Source: Acanthornis magna (Eukaryota; Chordata; Aves; Passeriformes; Acanthizidae). From it: 64,000 nucleotides of DNA. Below the pieces are notes generated by a model that was not told where the DNA came from, did not search any database, and saw only the letters and a list, made by a program, of their open reading frames with translations. The DNA lies in NCBI GenBank assembly GCA_036785705.1, contig JAWUZG010000084.1, positions 7,065,001 to 7,129,000 of the forward strand, in the 5' to 3' direction. Positions 51,501 through 62,914 of this stretch are shown here, in pieces; positions within the stretch are counted from its first letter, which is position 1; every line of letters starts with the position of its first letter. The position numbers were made by a program, and so were the translations under genes.

Positions 51501-53164
51501 ACATTCAATGCTGCTGTAATGTTCATTAGCCCAGAGTATGATGGCTTTCAGTGCCCCATCTGTCCATAAAAAAGCCTCAGGCCACACTTTAATTTTAAAA
51601 GTGTATGGATACCATTAACAGATGGTCCATAAGGAATATTCTGTCATTGGAGCTTCCTGCAATGATAAAGATCTGTTAGGAAGCATCTGCATTGCAGCAG
51701 CCATTTTCAGTCAGGATGCGGAACCTTGCCTGGCACGAGCAGCAGATCCTGTGTTGCCATCGCACCATTTTTTATATTTTTCTTTCATCTTGGCTTTTTG
51801 GTCCTGATAAATAATTTGTGGAGGTTTTAGGCAATATTGATGTAATTATTATACCATTTGGGCTCACTGAATTGCCAGTTTGAGAGTTATCCTAGTGAAA
51901 TTAGTGAAACCGTGTCTAGATCAAAACATAAATTATGGCTAAATAAGGGTTTCAGAGAAATTCTTTACATTTACAAATAAAACAGAATTCTGCAATATTA
52001 AACCAGGCTTGTTAGATGGTTTACAAGGCAATGAAGAATCTGTGTGACATGACTATTTTTGGATTTGTTTTTTAACAGTATGTCACAATGCTTGAGAGAT
52101 TTTAGTTTTGATTGCTTTGTGAAGAATGATTTGCAAATACGGTAAAGAGGAATGCTCTCACCCAAGCCCAAGGGACGTGATCCTGACCATACAATGATTC
52201 AGTAAACTTGCAGGCTGTCAGACTAATTTGAGGGCTCTAAAATAACTTGCTGCATGACCATAAAATTTAGTTTAAGTTTTCTTTCCTTGTTCCTTTGTCT
52301 CTGTTTGTTTTTCTTTATTTTTTGGGGGGTGTGTGTTGGTGGATGGGTGAGTGGGGTTTTTGGGTGATACAAGTCCTTGCTTCCAGGCACCTCTGTGAAT
52401 GGATGATCGAATATTTTCTGCCATGTTCATGTTCGCATTTTCTCTGCATGTGCTGGAATGATACCAGCATCACCTGCAGTAAAATATTCATCCAAAATAA
52501 GCATTAAAGAAGAACTGGATAGAAAAGTCAGTTGATATCATCATATGATACCACAGTCTCAACTGCATGGGACGGAACACATTTATATCATTAAATTTGA
52601 TATATCTTGTGAAACTGTCTATTAGAACTCTGTTAATCTTTAGCTGAAAACAAACTAGTTTGTTCTATGTGACATTTAAAGTGGCTTTGAAAGGTGAGAT
52701 TTAAATAATGACTTCTTTTAAATATTGACCACAGTGATTTTTATCAAGCTTTTACTTTTTTTTTTCCCATCTGACTTTGTTTATGGTAAAAGTGGACTCT
52801 TAAAAACAGCAGCATAAAAGCACTTTATACTTTTTTAATGTGTCTGGTCAGTATCCCATCTTTTTGAGGGTCTCTTCAGCTTATTTTTGTCTTGAACAGA
52901 AAAGCACATCTTGGAAAACTAATGTTATGCATACTAACAGTTATTATTCTCCTTATGCCATGTTTATATCTTTCTTTTTTCTCACATTAAGTGCTAATAA
53001 GTGATTTAGATTTAGCACAGTGAAAGTATTGAACTGATGAGTGGAAAACATTAAAAAAACTGCTTACACCCTGTGGAATGTACAGTCCTAGAAAGCTTGG
53101 CCAGCATTAGCAGGCTTCCTTTTTTGTCCCAAGCAATCCCTTTTCCAGTCAGAACAGGCAGTTC

Positions 53165-53545
53165 TGTAACCGGCCTGTAATCTTGATAATGTAACACTAA
53201 CAATAACAATGAGACGCTGGAGGAATTTAGGGAGCTTCAGTGTAGAAAAAATGTTACCAAGCCGGGGGAAAAAAAAAATCTCCACTTAATCTGGGAAAAT
53301 TGATACAGGACGTCAGAGAAGGACATCGGAGAAGCAGACCTGGCATTGGTGGTCAGCATGATTGCCTCCAGAGCTGCAATCTGCAGGCGGTTTTCTGACT
53401 GTATTTGTGGCAGAACTGCTTGGAATAAAGTGGTTTAGAGCATGTCCTTTTAACTGTGATAGGTCTGTCAGTACAGGGATTTTTGTGTGTTGTCAGTCCC
53501 CAGCTCACTTTGCAGCATCGCGTTACAGTGGCTTCTCAAGCAGCC
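53165..53545. promoter_or_regulatory. Candidate conserved non-coding block with tandem SOX-like motifs
   Basis: Two abutting AACAAT hexamers (53199-53210) continue into GAG, giving a paired SOX-type site. The surrounding 350 bases have mixed composition, scattered CpGs (for example ggacgtc, catcggag, atcgcg) and no repeat signature. It lies 1.4-1.7 kb upstream of the first coding exon. Conservation cannot be judged from one sequence. Confidence 0.22.
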
Positions 53546-54849
53546 TGGACTTCCTGTGGGTTTGAGTAAACAAGAAGTTTCGCAACACTCCTTATTTTTG
53601 CATTAGCTATGCTGTTAATGGTCGTAAAAATTGGTAGTTCTGGTCAGACCCTGGGTGGCACTGCTGTAAACTGTGGTAGATATTTTAGTTTATAGACTAA
53701 GAAGCTTCTCAGAAACCACCCCGACCAGTGCCAGCAGAGCCTCAGAATCCCTCCTAAATGACTTGTGTAGCATCGGGTGGAATAAATACTGTTCCATTTC
53801 TTTCCCAAGGGACTCTGCTGGCATTTTAGGAATCTTATCATGACATGAAAATACATTCCTCCCTTTTTTTGCAAAATATTTCTCAAGGGATTACAATGAT
53901 AGAGGAAAGGGCCACTAAGAGCTGTGCTTCACACCAGAGAAACATGGGGTACAGTCAATGGAGGGGCATGATATTAGGGATTCCTGCTTTTGCATCCCTT
54001 GGATGGTATCCTGGCCTATATCCATATCATCATGTTCTCCCTTCAGTCACAGCATGACATTCCTATAAAGACAGCAGAATGAAGACAAAATAAATCATGG
54101 TACTGGGCTGTTTCTTTGCCAATGTGCAGCTATGTCACAGAAATGAGATCCATCTTTTGCGCGCTTAACTGAATATAAAGGGCTGAAATTCAATTTACAA
54201 CTTTTGGGATTACCAAATTGCAAAAAACCAGCTAGGAATTGATAAAGATTCTTTCTATTACCTGAGTTTTTAGAAGTGTCTTAAGACAGTTTTACTCAAT
54301 GAGTCCTGAGGCCAATAGAGAACCATTTGTAATATTTTTGTGTCGTGAGCAGATTTGAAAATTATATTCAAAAAGATTAATCATTGAATATATTTTGCTA
54401 TTGAGAAGTATTTCCATAATAGAGCTGCACTTTAAAAGTGGGAAGCTTTCTTCTTTCCTTGGGATAGCTGTTGCGTGGACAAAATGCCAGTCACATCTAT
54501 GGTGTTTGCAAGTATCACATAGTGCCATTGCTGGGATCTCCACATACCCGGATGGATGAAAGAACCACACCAAACCTGTGATATTTTGTGAACCTGGTAT
54601 CAAGCTCTGTTCATCAGACAGGTCAGCACCTGAAGCACACACCTACTTCCCATAAAATATTTCCATTTATAACACTGGGCTCTGATAAACTTGGCTGTGA
54701 ATGTGGGATAGCGGCAGTAGAGAGGTAGGGTTTTGTTTTTCAGGATCATAACTACACTGATTGCATTTTATAGAATGAAAAGCAATACGGAGTTCTGCCT
54801 TTACACAGCATTGTAGTTCAAGCAGTTAATTGTCATTTGGGCTTGTTGA

Positions 54850-54900
54850 AGCTTAATTGACTTTTCTTCTCACAGATATCCACATTCCTAGAAAGCAGAA
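54850..54900 (+). promoter_or_regulatory. DENND2B: Splice acceptor and 5' leader of the first coding exon
   Basis: A pyrimidine-rich run (cttttcttct) ends in cacag at 54871-54875, so the exon starts at 54876. The 25 leader bases between the acceptor and the ATG are untranslated and contain the in-frame TAG at 54889. Because the start codon sits in an internal exon, the transcript must have at least one untranslated exon upstream. Confidence 0.75.
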
Positions 54901-54980
54901 ATGACCATGACTGCCAACAAGAACACCACTGTCAACAGCAGAGCTGGAGGGAGTAAAGTGCCTCAGGACACTCTGGATAG
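54901..54980 (+). CDS. DENND2B: First coding exon of DENND2B (ST5), partial
   Basis: The exon encodes 26 residues and ends after two bases (AG) of codon 27, so it splices in phase 2 and the next residue is Arg or Ser. The peptide starts MTMTANKN, then a Thr/Val/Asn/Ser stretch, then AGG, K, P and TL. Compared from memory with human DENND2B, about 15 of 26 positions are identical and several others conservative, with no gaps. The ATG has A at -3, and an in-frame TAG lies 12 bases upstream (54889-54891), which fixes the start. The donor is GATAG/gtaagtgg. DENND2B is a DENN-domain protein that acts as a guanine nucleotide exchange factor for Rab GTPases and has been linked to MAPK signalling; its DENN module lies far downstream and is not in this window. 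The homology rests on recall of a short peptide, so the gene name is likely but not certain. Confidence 0.78.
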
Positions 54981-56496
54981 GTAAGTGGAGAGCTGCAGAT
55001 TTGTGGATTTTGAGTAAAGGTTGTCTGTGTTGGGAACAGAAGGGTAAGCAACCTCTATTCTGACACAGAGAGAGCTTTGCTGGGCTGAGAGAAGTTTTTT
55101 GTAGGGAGAGGAGGAGCCAAGGTATGAGGAGAGGTTGTTTCTAGCATATTTCTGTCAAGCTATTGCTGTTTGCAGGCTGGTTATGATGGAGGAAATTGCA
55201 AGGAAGGACCTGTGTGGAAGGTGCTGTGTAGGGCTCAGGAGTTTTGGGCTTAATTCCTCAGCCATGTTACTGCTTTGTCAGCTTTTCTCCACTGCCAATC
55301 TCCAGTTCATGCTTTGTGTTGATTTCTGTCACATTTCCTCTGCTGTATCTGCCTTCACAGACCATGGTCAAACTGTCTCCTGTTTCAGGTCAGAAAGCAA
55401 GCGGGAAAGGGCAGAATGTAAAGTACAGGGCTCATCCCTGTTGCTTTGCTTATTTGTCCTTTCTATACCATTAAAATAATTTGCAAAGTACATTGCTTTG
55501 TCATTCACAGTTAGGGGAAAATGAAACATTTTAAAATGTGCAGTCAAAAAAAGATATAGATAACCATCATCCATTCTGGTGTTTTTTATTAGGTACATTC
55601 TGCTGTGATAGAGCTCAGCAGAGGTGGGCTTGATATCCTTGTACACTTCCAGTTTGTGTATTTGCCATCTCTTGGCACAAAACAGTGAAACCATCAAATC
55701 ATGAGGGGCCAGCGCAGCTAGAGGAATTTCTAGGGAGTTAATATGTAGATGTTAAGACCTGTTCCCTAATGATCTCTGGAATTCTCAAGTTGCGTATCAT
55801 CCTTCCACCAGTGAAGACAGATTGGTGCTGGGAACTTGGGTCTAGACTTTAGCAAACTTCGGACAAGTCTTTTGTTTTGAAATAGTTTCCATTCTGAATA
55901 GTTTAGAGAGTACCGTGTGATACTAAGTTATTGGATAGTAACTATCAAATAAACTGTCTTTCCTTATCATCATCTGTTTTGATTAGACTTTGTCAGGAAA
56001 AGATTGTGTAAGTACAAGTAAGAGCCTGAACTTAAGCAGAATCTTTGAGTGGCCCTTGCACAAATGAGATGAATGGATTGTCACACACCATTTCTCCATC
56101 CATTATTTTGCTTTATGTAATCTTCATCTGCCTCTGAGGAACCCTGTAAGAGGATGTTATTTGAGTCAACCATGAGGATTCTTCATTTGAGTCAGACTGT
56201 AAATCAGTGTTGTAAGTCCTGGCACAATAAAAATTTAAGGCTTGCAAGATTTATTGCAAACATGTTCAAAGATTCGCTTAAACTGAACAGGCACTGTCAA
56301 TGTTTAGTGTGGGATTTGACTGGACATTTGGAAACCTGCAAATGTACTTTCTCTATAATTTGTGGTAGCAGAGTTTGTTAGTGCTGGTGTTGGCATAACG
56401 CAGTTGTGCAAGTCTCCTGGTTGCTAAGACATATTTTTAGGGTTATTTTCTTGTCAGTCCTAGTTTTGGTGTGATTTATTGTTTCAAGACTGTTCA

Positions 56497-56552
56497 CTTG
56501 GACTTGATGATCTTACAGGTCTTTTCCAACCTCAATGATTCTAAGATTCTAA
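56497..56552 (+). mobile_element. CR1 LINE tail, very short
   Basis: Only the last 55 bases or so are present: cttggacttgatgatcttac, aggtcttttccaacctcaat, then two copies of an ATTCTAAG octamer in place of ATTCTATG. Strong 5' truncation is usual for CR1. Confidence 0.85.
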
Positions 56553-56989
56553 GAAAAGAGAGATGTGATTCAGTGATGTAGTGTCACTAGCTGATTCAAA
56601 ATTTTGTTATTCCTTATGGGTCAGCACTTCAGGAAATGAGGGGAAGACAGAGGGCAGAGTGAGGACATTTTTGGTAGGATAACTGTGAGTTTCACCTGAG
56701 AATCTGGTTGTGGGATTCACAAGTTTCTGCTGTGAGCACAGGAGGGGAAAAAAACCTCTTGGATCTGAAGAAAGTGAAGTGTTTTAAATAAATAAATCCA
56801 CACGAATGCATTATTTTTGAAGTTACCTGGAGTTCATTCACCACTTGTTACAAATTGAGATTTTTGTGTGTGTTAGGAGAGAAAACTTGACTGTGCTCTG
56901 GATGGGAAAATTGTATAATAATGACAAGGGCGGCTGAATGTATGAAACATTTTCCCTACAAGACAAGAGTAGATTTATTGTGACACTTC

Positions 56990-57411
56990 ATCCTAGAAAG
57001 GAAAGGATTGAAGGGGAAGAGGAGAAATAGAAGTATCTGAAATGATATATGGAACAAAGATGATAAATAGGGTAAAAATTCTTTCCATTTAAGAGCAAAT
57101 ACAAATCCAATGAAACTAGAAGACAACTGGTCAAGAATAGGTTGAAGAAAAAGGCACTTTTCTGCAGCATGTTTCTAAACTATGGAACTTACTCTTATGG
57201 CATGTTGCAATCAGATAAATTCATGGAAGAAAAATATTCCAAGGCCTTTTAGTCACAGAAACAAAATCTGTGAGTCATCAGACTTTTAAGCTGGTTAAGT
57301 TGCACTGCACATTCTTATTCTCTTCTCCAGGCACCTGCTAACTCTCAGTGACTGAACATTGGACACCAGGAATGCTATTTTGGTCCAAGCCAGCGGGAAC
57401 ATTCTGATGTT
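56990..57411 (+). mobile_element. Old, diverged CR1-like LINE 3' region
   Basis: Landmarks of ancient sauropsid CR1 3' ends can be followed in order: gataaatagggtaaa, a caatgaaactagaagacaac segment, tttctaaactatggaactta, agataaattcatggaagaaa, caggcacctgctaactctca and ggacaccaggaatgctattttgg. Similarity is patchy and there are internal deletions, so the copy predates the ATTCTATGA-tailed insertions. The family was judged from memory of reptilian CR1 consensus wording. Confidence 0.6.
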
Positions 57412-60400
57412 GTTTGGAACAAGAGTCAGTTACAGGAAGCAAATTGGAGAAATTGCAGAAAGATTGTTATGATTACAAAAGGAGACTCTGGCTTTCCGTG
57501 AACTTCAAGGGTACAACTTTAATCCTTCCTTATGAGTCACTGAGGTGAACGCCAAGGAACAGAAGGATAGGAAAGCACCTTATGTGTAGCTGAAAGTGAC
57601 TTCTTAGCAATTCTGGCAGGAAGCAGCTCTGTGAAATCTTAACCCTTCAAGAGGAGCCCATAGCATGCCTCCAGCTAGTGCATTATCATGACCCTTTTGT
57701 ATTAAATGAGTGCTTGGGTTGATGGCACCATAGTTAAGAGGACCAGTGTGACTCTGAGGAAACCTTAAGAGAACAGAAGTCACAGAAGGGTATAGTGGTG
57801 TTTATTGCTCTCCCTCCTTACAATGTGGCTTGCTTTCCCTTAGCAAATGATTTAATATTTATCTGGTGTATTTGTGTTTTATCAAAAACTCTATATGTTG
57901 TTAGGTATTTGTCCAAAACGTGTGTTTTCTACAGTGCAAACAGAGGTAAATATAGAAATGGCACTATGATCTTTGACTGAAGAATCACCTCTACACTGTA
58001 CTGTATTAAAACTGGCCTATAGTTCTGTCTATGAGGTCATGCTCTAATTAGCAAAATACAGCTTACAAACTTGTAGGCTGTAGAGTATAACAGAGACAAG
58101 CAGAAAAAAAAAATCCTGAACAAAAGAATTACATATTAATATATCATTAAATCTTAAAATTTCAGCTCAGTTTGAGCTACTAGATGTGACAAGGACCAGT
58201 CCAGAGCTGAAAAATGTTTGGAGTTGTGTTGCTACGTAACTTTGGTAAATTATTCCTAATGTCTTTGTCTCTGGCTAATATGCCATCTCTTAACTCTGCA
58301 TCTCATGGCATTTTATACCCTTGAGCCTTCTCACCTGCTGCAGTAACTGAAGTACAGAAAGGGCTTGTTTTTAAAGGAGCCCATCGATTTACAGTTTTTT
58401 ATCTGAGTGTATTGCATGAGGCACAAATAACTTCAGATTTTGGGGATACAGACTTCCAGTGTATTTGTAAGTGGCAGGAATTCTCTTTGCCTGTAATATT
58501 TTCTGTGGTGCAGGCTGCGCCTTATGTATGAATCCCATCTTGGAGAATAGGAGAGAGCTTTTGAAAGCTCAAAAACATTTGTATACCATTTACAGCGAAA
58601 AAAAAATTAAGTTTGCTGCAAGTAAGCGTTTTACTAGTGCGGTGAGTTTGGTAGAATATATGGAGGGATTGCTGTGATGAGTTAGAACAAACATCCTTTA
58701 AGTTTAATGTCTCTGGGCTCAATTTGGGAAGATAGCCAAAGCAGAAACCAGTCCCGATTCCAGCTGTGGAAAAGGACTATGTCTGAGAAAAAGGATTTTC
58801 AGAGGTTATGTGTCTGAGAAAAGCCATGTCACTGGAATCACAGGAGTTTTGCCACAGACTGGATTTTGTGATGCGGGCTCTTGTCTTTCCACCCAAGCTC
58901 TACAGGAAAGGTGGTGTCCTCACTAGAGGATGTTGGTGAAGGATGTTCTCCAGCTGAGCAATCATGATTTAATGGCACAATAAACTGGGGGTCCTGATGT
59001 CAGGGGGTGCTACAGCAAGACACCAGAAATTTACATTAACAAAGGATTACATTTGCAAATTGCCATGAGCACAAAGCTGCAAAATGTCTTCTCTAATAAC
59101 ACTCAGAAAACTTCTCCTTTCTAAATACTTTTAGTTGAGTCTTTGAACCAAATATACTTTTATTTGGTTAGAACTGAAATCTGATATCCTGAGTTGGCGT
59201 CTTTCTCCTCAATTGGGAAGAACTGGGCTGCATACCCACAAACCTCTAAATACAGGCTTTGGTTTTTATCTCCCAGCAGTGTGTGAAGGCATTCCTGCTG
59301 TCACTGAAGTTGGTCACCCCCATTAGCCTAATGTGCTGAGATATGTTTGCACTGGCGTTGTGGCTCAAAGCTTTTTCCTTCTTCAGAATTTAAATTAATA
59401 GGACAGAATTTTAATTGGTGGAGCTACCTTACCTCCAGTAAAGGCAATAGAGATGCACCACATAAACACATCTGGATTAATATAACTCTAGAGATACCTC
59501 AGAAAAGTTTCAGATGAATTTTTTGTAGTTCTTTACATATCAAATAAAGTAATGACTTATATTTCTTAACAAAGTGAGCCCATGGGTTGGTTACTAGAAG
59601 TATTGTTTTGGATTGATTTCCTGTTCCCATCATGCATACAGATCCGTGTTCAACTGCTTCGTGTGAACATCAAGGTCTTGTGTTTTATTCCTGTATTTCT
59701 CTGAAAGTAGAAACAAACTTAGAAAGGTCTTAGAAACTAAGAATGCTTTCAGAAAAATCTTAGTTAAAGGAAGAATTTGTACCTGTGTTTCAGCCTTAAA
59801 AACCTGAGATGTATGATCATGTCCAAAATCAGTCATACTCAAGCCAAACTCATTCAGTTTTATAGCAAATGCATTTATTTATTTTAAAGTGAAATTAACT
59901 TTTGGTCCACATTACTAAATCCAATCAAAATACTTTGTTTCCTTTGAAAGGATTATGTGGTTGTGGGCTGGGCAGAGGACAAGAAATATTTTTCCTTAGG
60001 AATTGACACCTCCAGAATTCTTAAATGAAAGAATGTGTAGATATGGCCAGCTCTGGGGTTAAGCAGTGGTCTGCTGTCAGTGCTGGAGTGGGACTGGCAG
60101 TTTTTTGCTCTGCTGGCTTGTCCTGAGAGTGTGCTATTCTCTTCCCTTTATACAGTAGTTTTTCATGTCGAAGGTGATCTTATGTCTTGAGAAAAACCCA
60201 TCTGCTTAGGGAGAAGGGCTGTCTTCAGAGAGGCAGTGTCTGTGCAGAACTTGTTCCTTATTTAGAGACATCCCTTCATGGATGCAAATGTAGTGCCTTT
60301 TGCTTGTGTTACCAGTTATGTAACAATATGACTTTAAATTAATCCTTATTAATTCAATCCTTCTGCTACTCCTAGTATAAGAAAAAACCACAAACTAAAA

Positions 60401-60970
60401 CAGTGCTCCTCAGCTCTGTGTTGAACTGTAGGCACTACCCAAATTTATTGTCAGGTCATTTATCCAGATGTGATCCAGTCTGCCTGCACTGACAATGAAT
60501 TATCTTGTGAGTAATGCAAAAGAGCTGTGTTCACATCCAGGGTGGATGACTCCAGGGGCAGACAAGGCAGAACAACACTGGACAATTCCCTCACCATTAG
60601 TTACAAAGCGTTGGGAGGGAGATAACGCTGCATCCACCACAGTGGAGCCCTGGCCCTACTGTAAGAAAATTATTAACAGTAAGATAAATAAAATGTAATT
60701 AATTGCATTTATGTATTTAACGTGAATATAAAGACTATGAGATTTTTTACATGCCCTGAGATTTCTGAATGGAGAGCATCATGAAGAATGCAATAACTTG
60801 CAAGTCAAAAGATGCTGCTTCAGCTGTCCATGTTGTTCTAAAGCAGTGAGATTTTGATCTTATTTGACATTCTAATGTGTGCAATTTTCCCATTAATTTT
60901 TATTTATGATTGCCATTGTCTAACCACATTTATGATAAAGTATTTTCTCATCTCTTACTTTCTTTACTTA

Positions 60971-61008
60971 GTGGACAGCATTGCTCTGTGTGGACAGCAC
61001 TGCTCTGA
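60971..61008. repeat. 19-bp tandem duplication, 17/19 identical
   Basis: gtggacagcattgctctgt is followed directly by gtggacagcactgctctga. Confidence 0.95.
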
Positions 61009-62878
61009 GTGATAGAAAAGCTGCTTGTTTCCCTTGTGGATGGCTGCATTTGAATTACAGGTGAAAGGCACTCTCTGCCTGGGCTTACACTTAGGAACAG
61101 GTGAGGCAGCAGGTCTAGAAGTGGTTGTTCACAACTTTTGGGACATTTGTGCATGGTTTGGTAAGTTAGTGGTTGCTGTTTTGTGCATACTTGGTCATGC
61201 AAGTTTTTTTCAAGGGTCTATGATGAGGGAGGGGTGAGACCAGCTCGGAAAGGAGAGTGAGTTATGTATGCCTAAGGCAGGAAGCCAAGGCTTCAGTTCA
61301 TTTTTCTTTTAAACTAAAAGCTTCTATTGCCCCATCAGTTGTGGGGCGGCCTGGGCTAAAACATCTCCCAGTTTTTCCAGCCAGAGCAGCTCTCAAGGAC
61401 TTTGTTAGAGCAGCAAGAGGCCAGTGGTGTGAGTTGAGCTCATGTGCTCTCAGGATGTCCCAGCCTCTCCCCACTGCCCAGGCTGGGATCTTTCCCCTCT
61501 GCAGCAGGAGATCTCCTGGCAGCTGAGCGTGGCTCAAGGCAATGAGGCACTCCACACTGAACTGCTGAGAGGGATTTTCCTGCCAAAAGTATTTGCCTAC
61601 TGCTCAGAAGTACTAGTGAGAACATTTATGAACTCTTTATGAATCTGTGAGAAAAAAAAACAAACAACAAACCCGCTGCAGAAAATGTTACTTTAGAAGA
61701 GAACCAAGTTTTAATATTTTGACAGTGAGCTTGAGAACAGGAAGAATTGTGATTTAATAAAATTCTAAGACTAAGCAATATGCTAAGTTATTGGAGCTGT
61801 GATGAGACACAGCTTTTTTATTTTGTTTAAATCATTGAGATTTAGAAAACAGTACAAATAAACTTCAGCCAAATAACAGTGCAAACTGAATAACTGATGT
61901 GAAATCTATTAGCAAATATTGTACTCTTTCCTTTACAAGCAGAAACAGCCTGAACCATGCAGCTGACAAATTTTCAGCAGCTCAGTTCCCAGCAATGCAG
62001 AGCTACATTTGGTTCAGAAAAGAATAAGAGCTGTTCTTTACCCTGCAAGGCTGGAGGTGCATTTGGGACATGAAACTCTGGCAGCTCAACTCTGAACTGC
62101 ACCACGGGAGGTGGGAGGGCACCTACTGCCATCAGGAACAGAAACATTTGCAGTGGGAACAAGTCAAAGTGCTGTTTCCAATGACCCTGAAACTGGGAAA
62201 GATTTGAATACAGGCTTTGACTGTGTTGCTGTCCTTTATCTGGGTAAGCAGCACTGGTGCTGTGCTGATTTCCGATGGTCCGAAGCACAATGTTCCCCTC
62301 CCTTGCACTGCTAGGCACTGACCTTGGGCTGATGGAGCAGAGGGCAGGCTAAAACCCCTTGAAATCACTTTAGCAGGGCTGCAGAAATATTCTGATGAGC
62401 ATAGTAGTCCAGAGATGTGAGAGGAATGGTTGATAAGATGAGGTAACAGCTTCTGGTTAGATTAAGAGATAGAATTGGAGAAATGGTCCTAGATTTGGAT
62501 ATATTCCTTGGGCTTCCTCAAACAGTTGAGAGTGGGGGAGGCAGGGAATTTTGCTTTTCCATTTATATTGCTGGCTGGTTTGTTTCACTTACTTTTAGAA
62601 GTCCATTCAGGAAGAATGGACTTGTCAGTCAAATAAATCACTTTTTCTTGGATGGAAGTTTTATTAATATATCTCTCCTATTCGCATAGGTTCCTAAGGA
62701 AACACCCCAACAAATCCTAAATTTTTCATTGAATTTTGCTTCATAAAGCTTCAGATCGAGTTGACTTTGTTATTACTTAGAGGCTAGAGGAATGTAGTGA
62801 AGTACTTTCCATTGAAATTTAATTCTTGTGACACTTTGAATGCTTTATGCTTTTATATGCAGCAAATCATACCTTATC

Positions 62879-62914
62879 ATTAAAATTACCCTTAAAATTA
62901 CCATTAAAATTATA
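62879..62914. repeat. 12-bp tandem repeat, three units
   Basis: attaaaattacc, cttaaaattacc and attaaaattata follow one another, with one to two changes between units. Confidence 0.92.

Larger units (their letters stand above)
25282..54875 (+). other. DENND2B: Intron within the DENND2B 5' region
   Basis: If the 25 kb exon belongs to the same transcript, these 29.6 kb form one intron of the 5' untranslated region. It contains the element-dense block at 25.66-27.03 kb, the SINE, the 43.8 kb CR1 and small tandem duplications. I see no convincing coding exon. A possible 26-base mini-exon at 35345-35370 is discussed among the findings. Confidence 0.55.

Noticed and set aside
52318..52366. G-rich run as a G-quadruplex
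   Set aside because: The spacing between the first G-tracts is too long for a standard quadruplex pattern.
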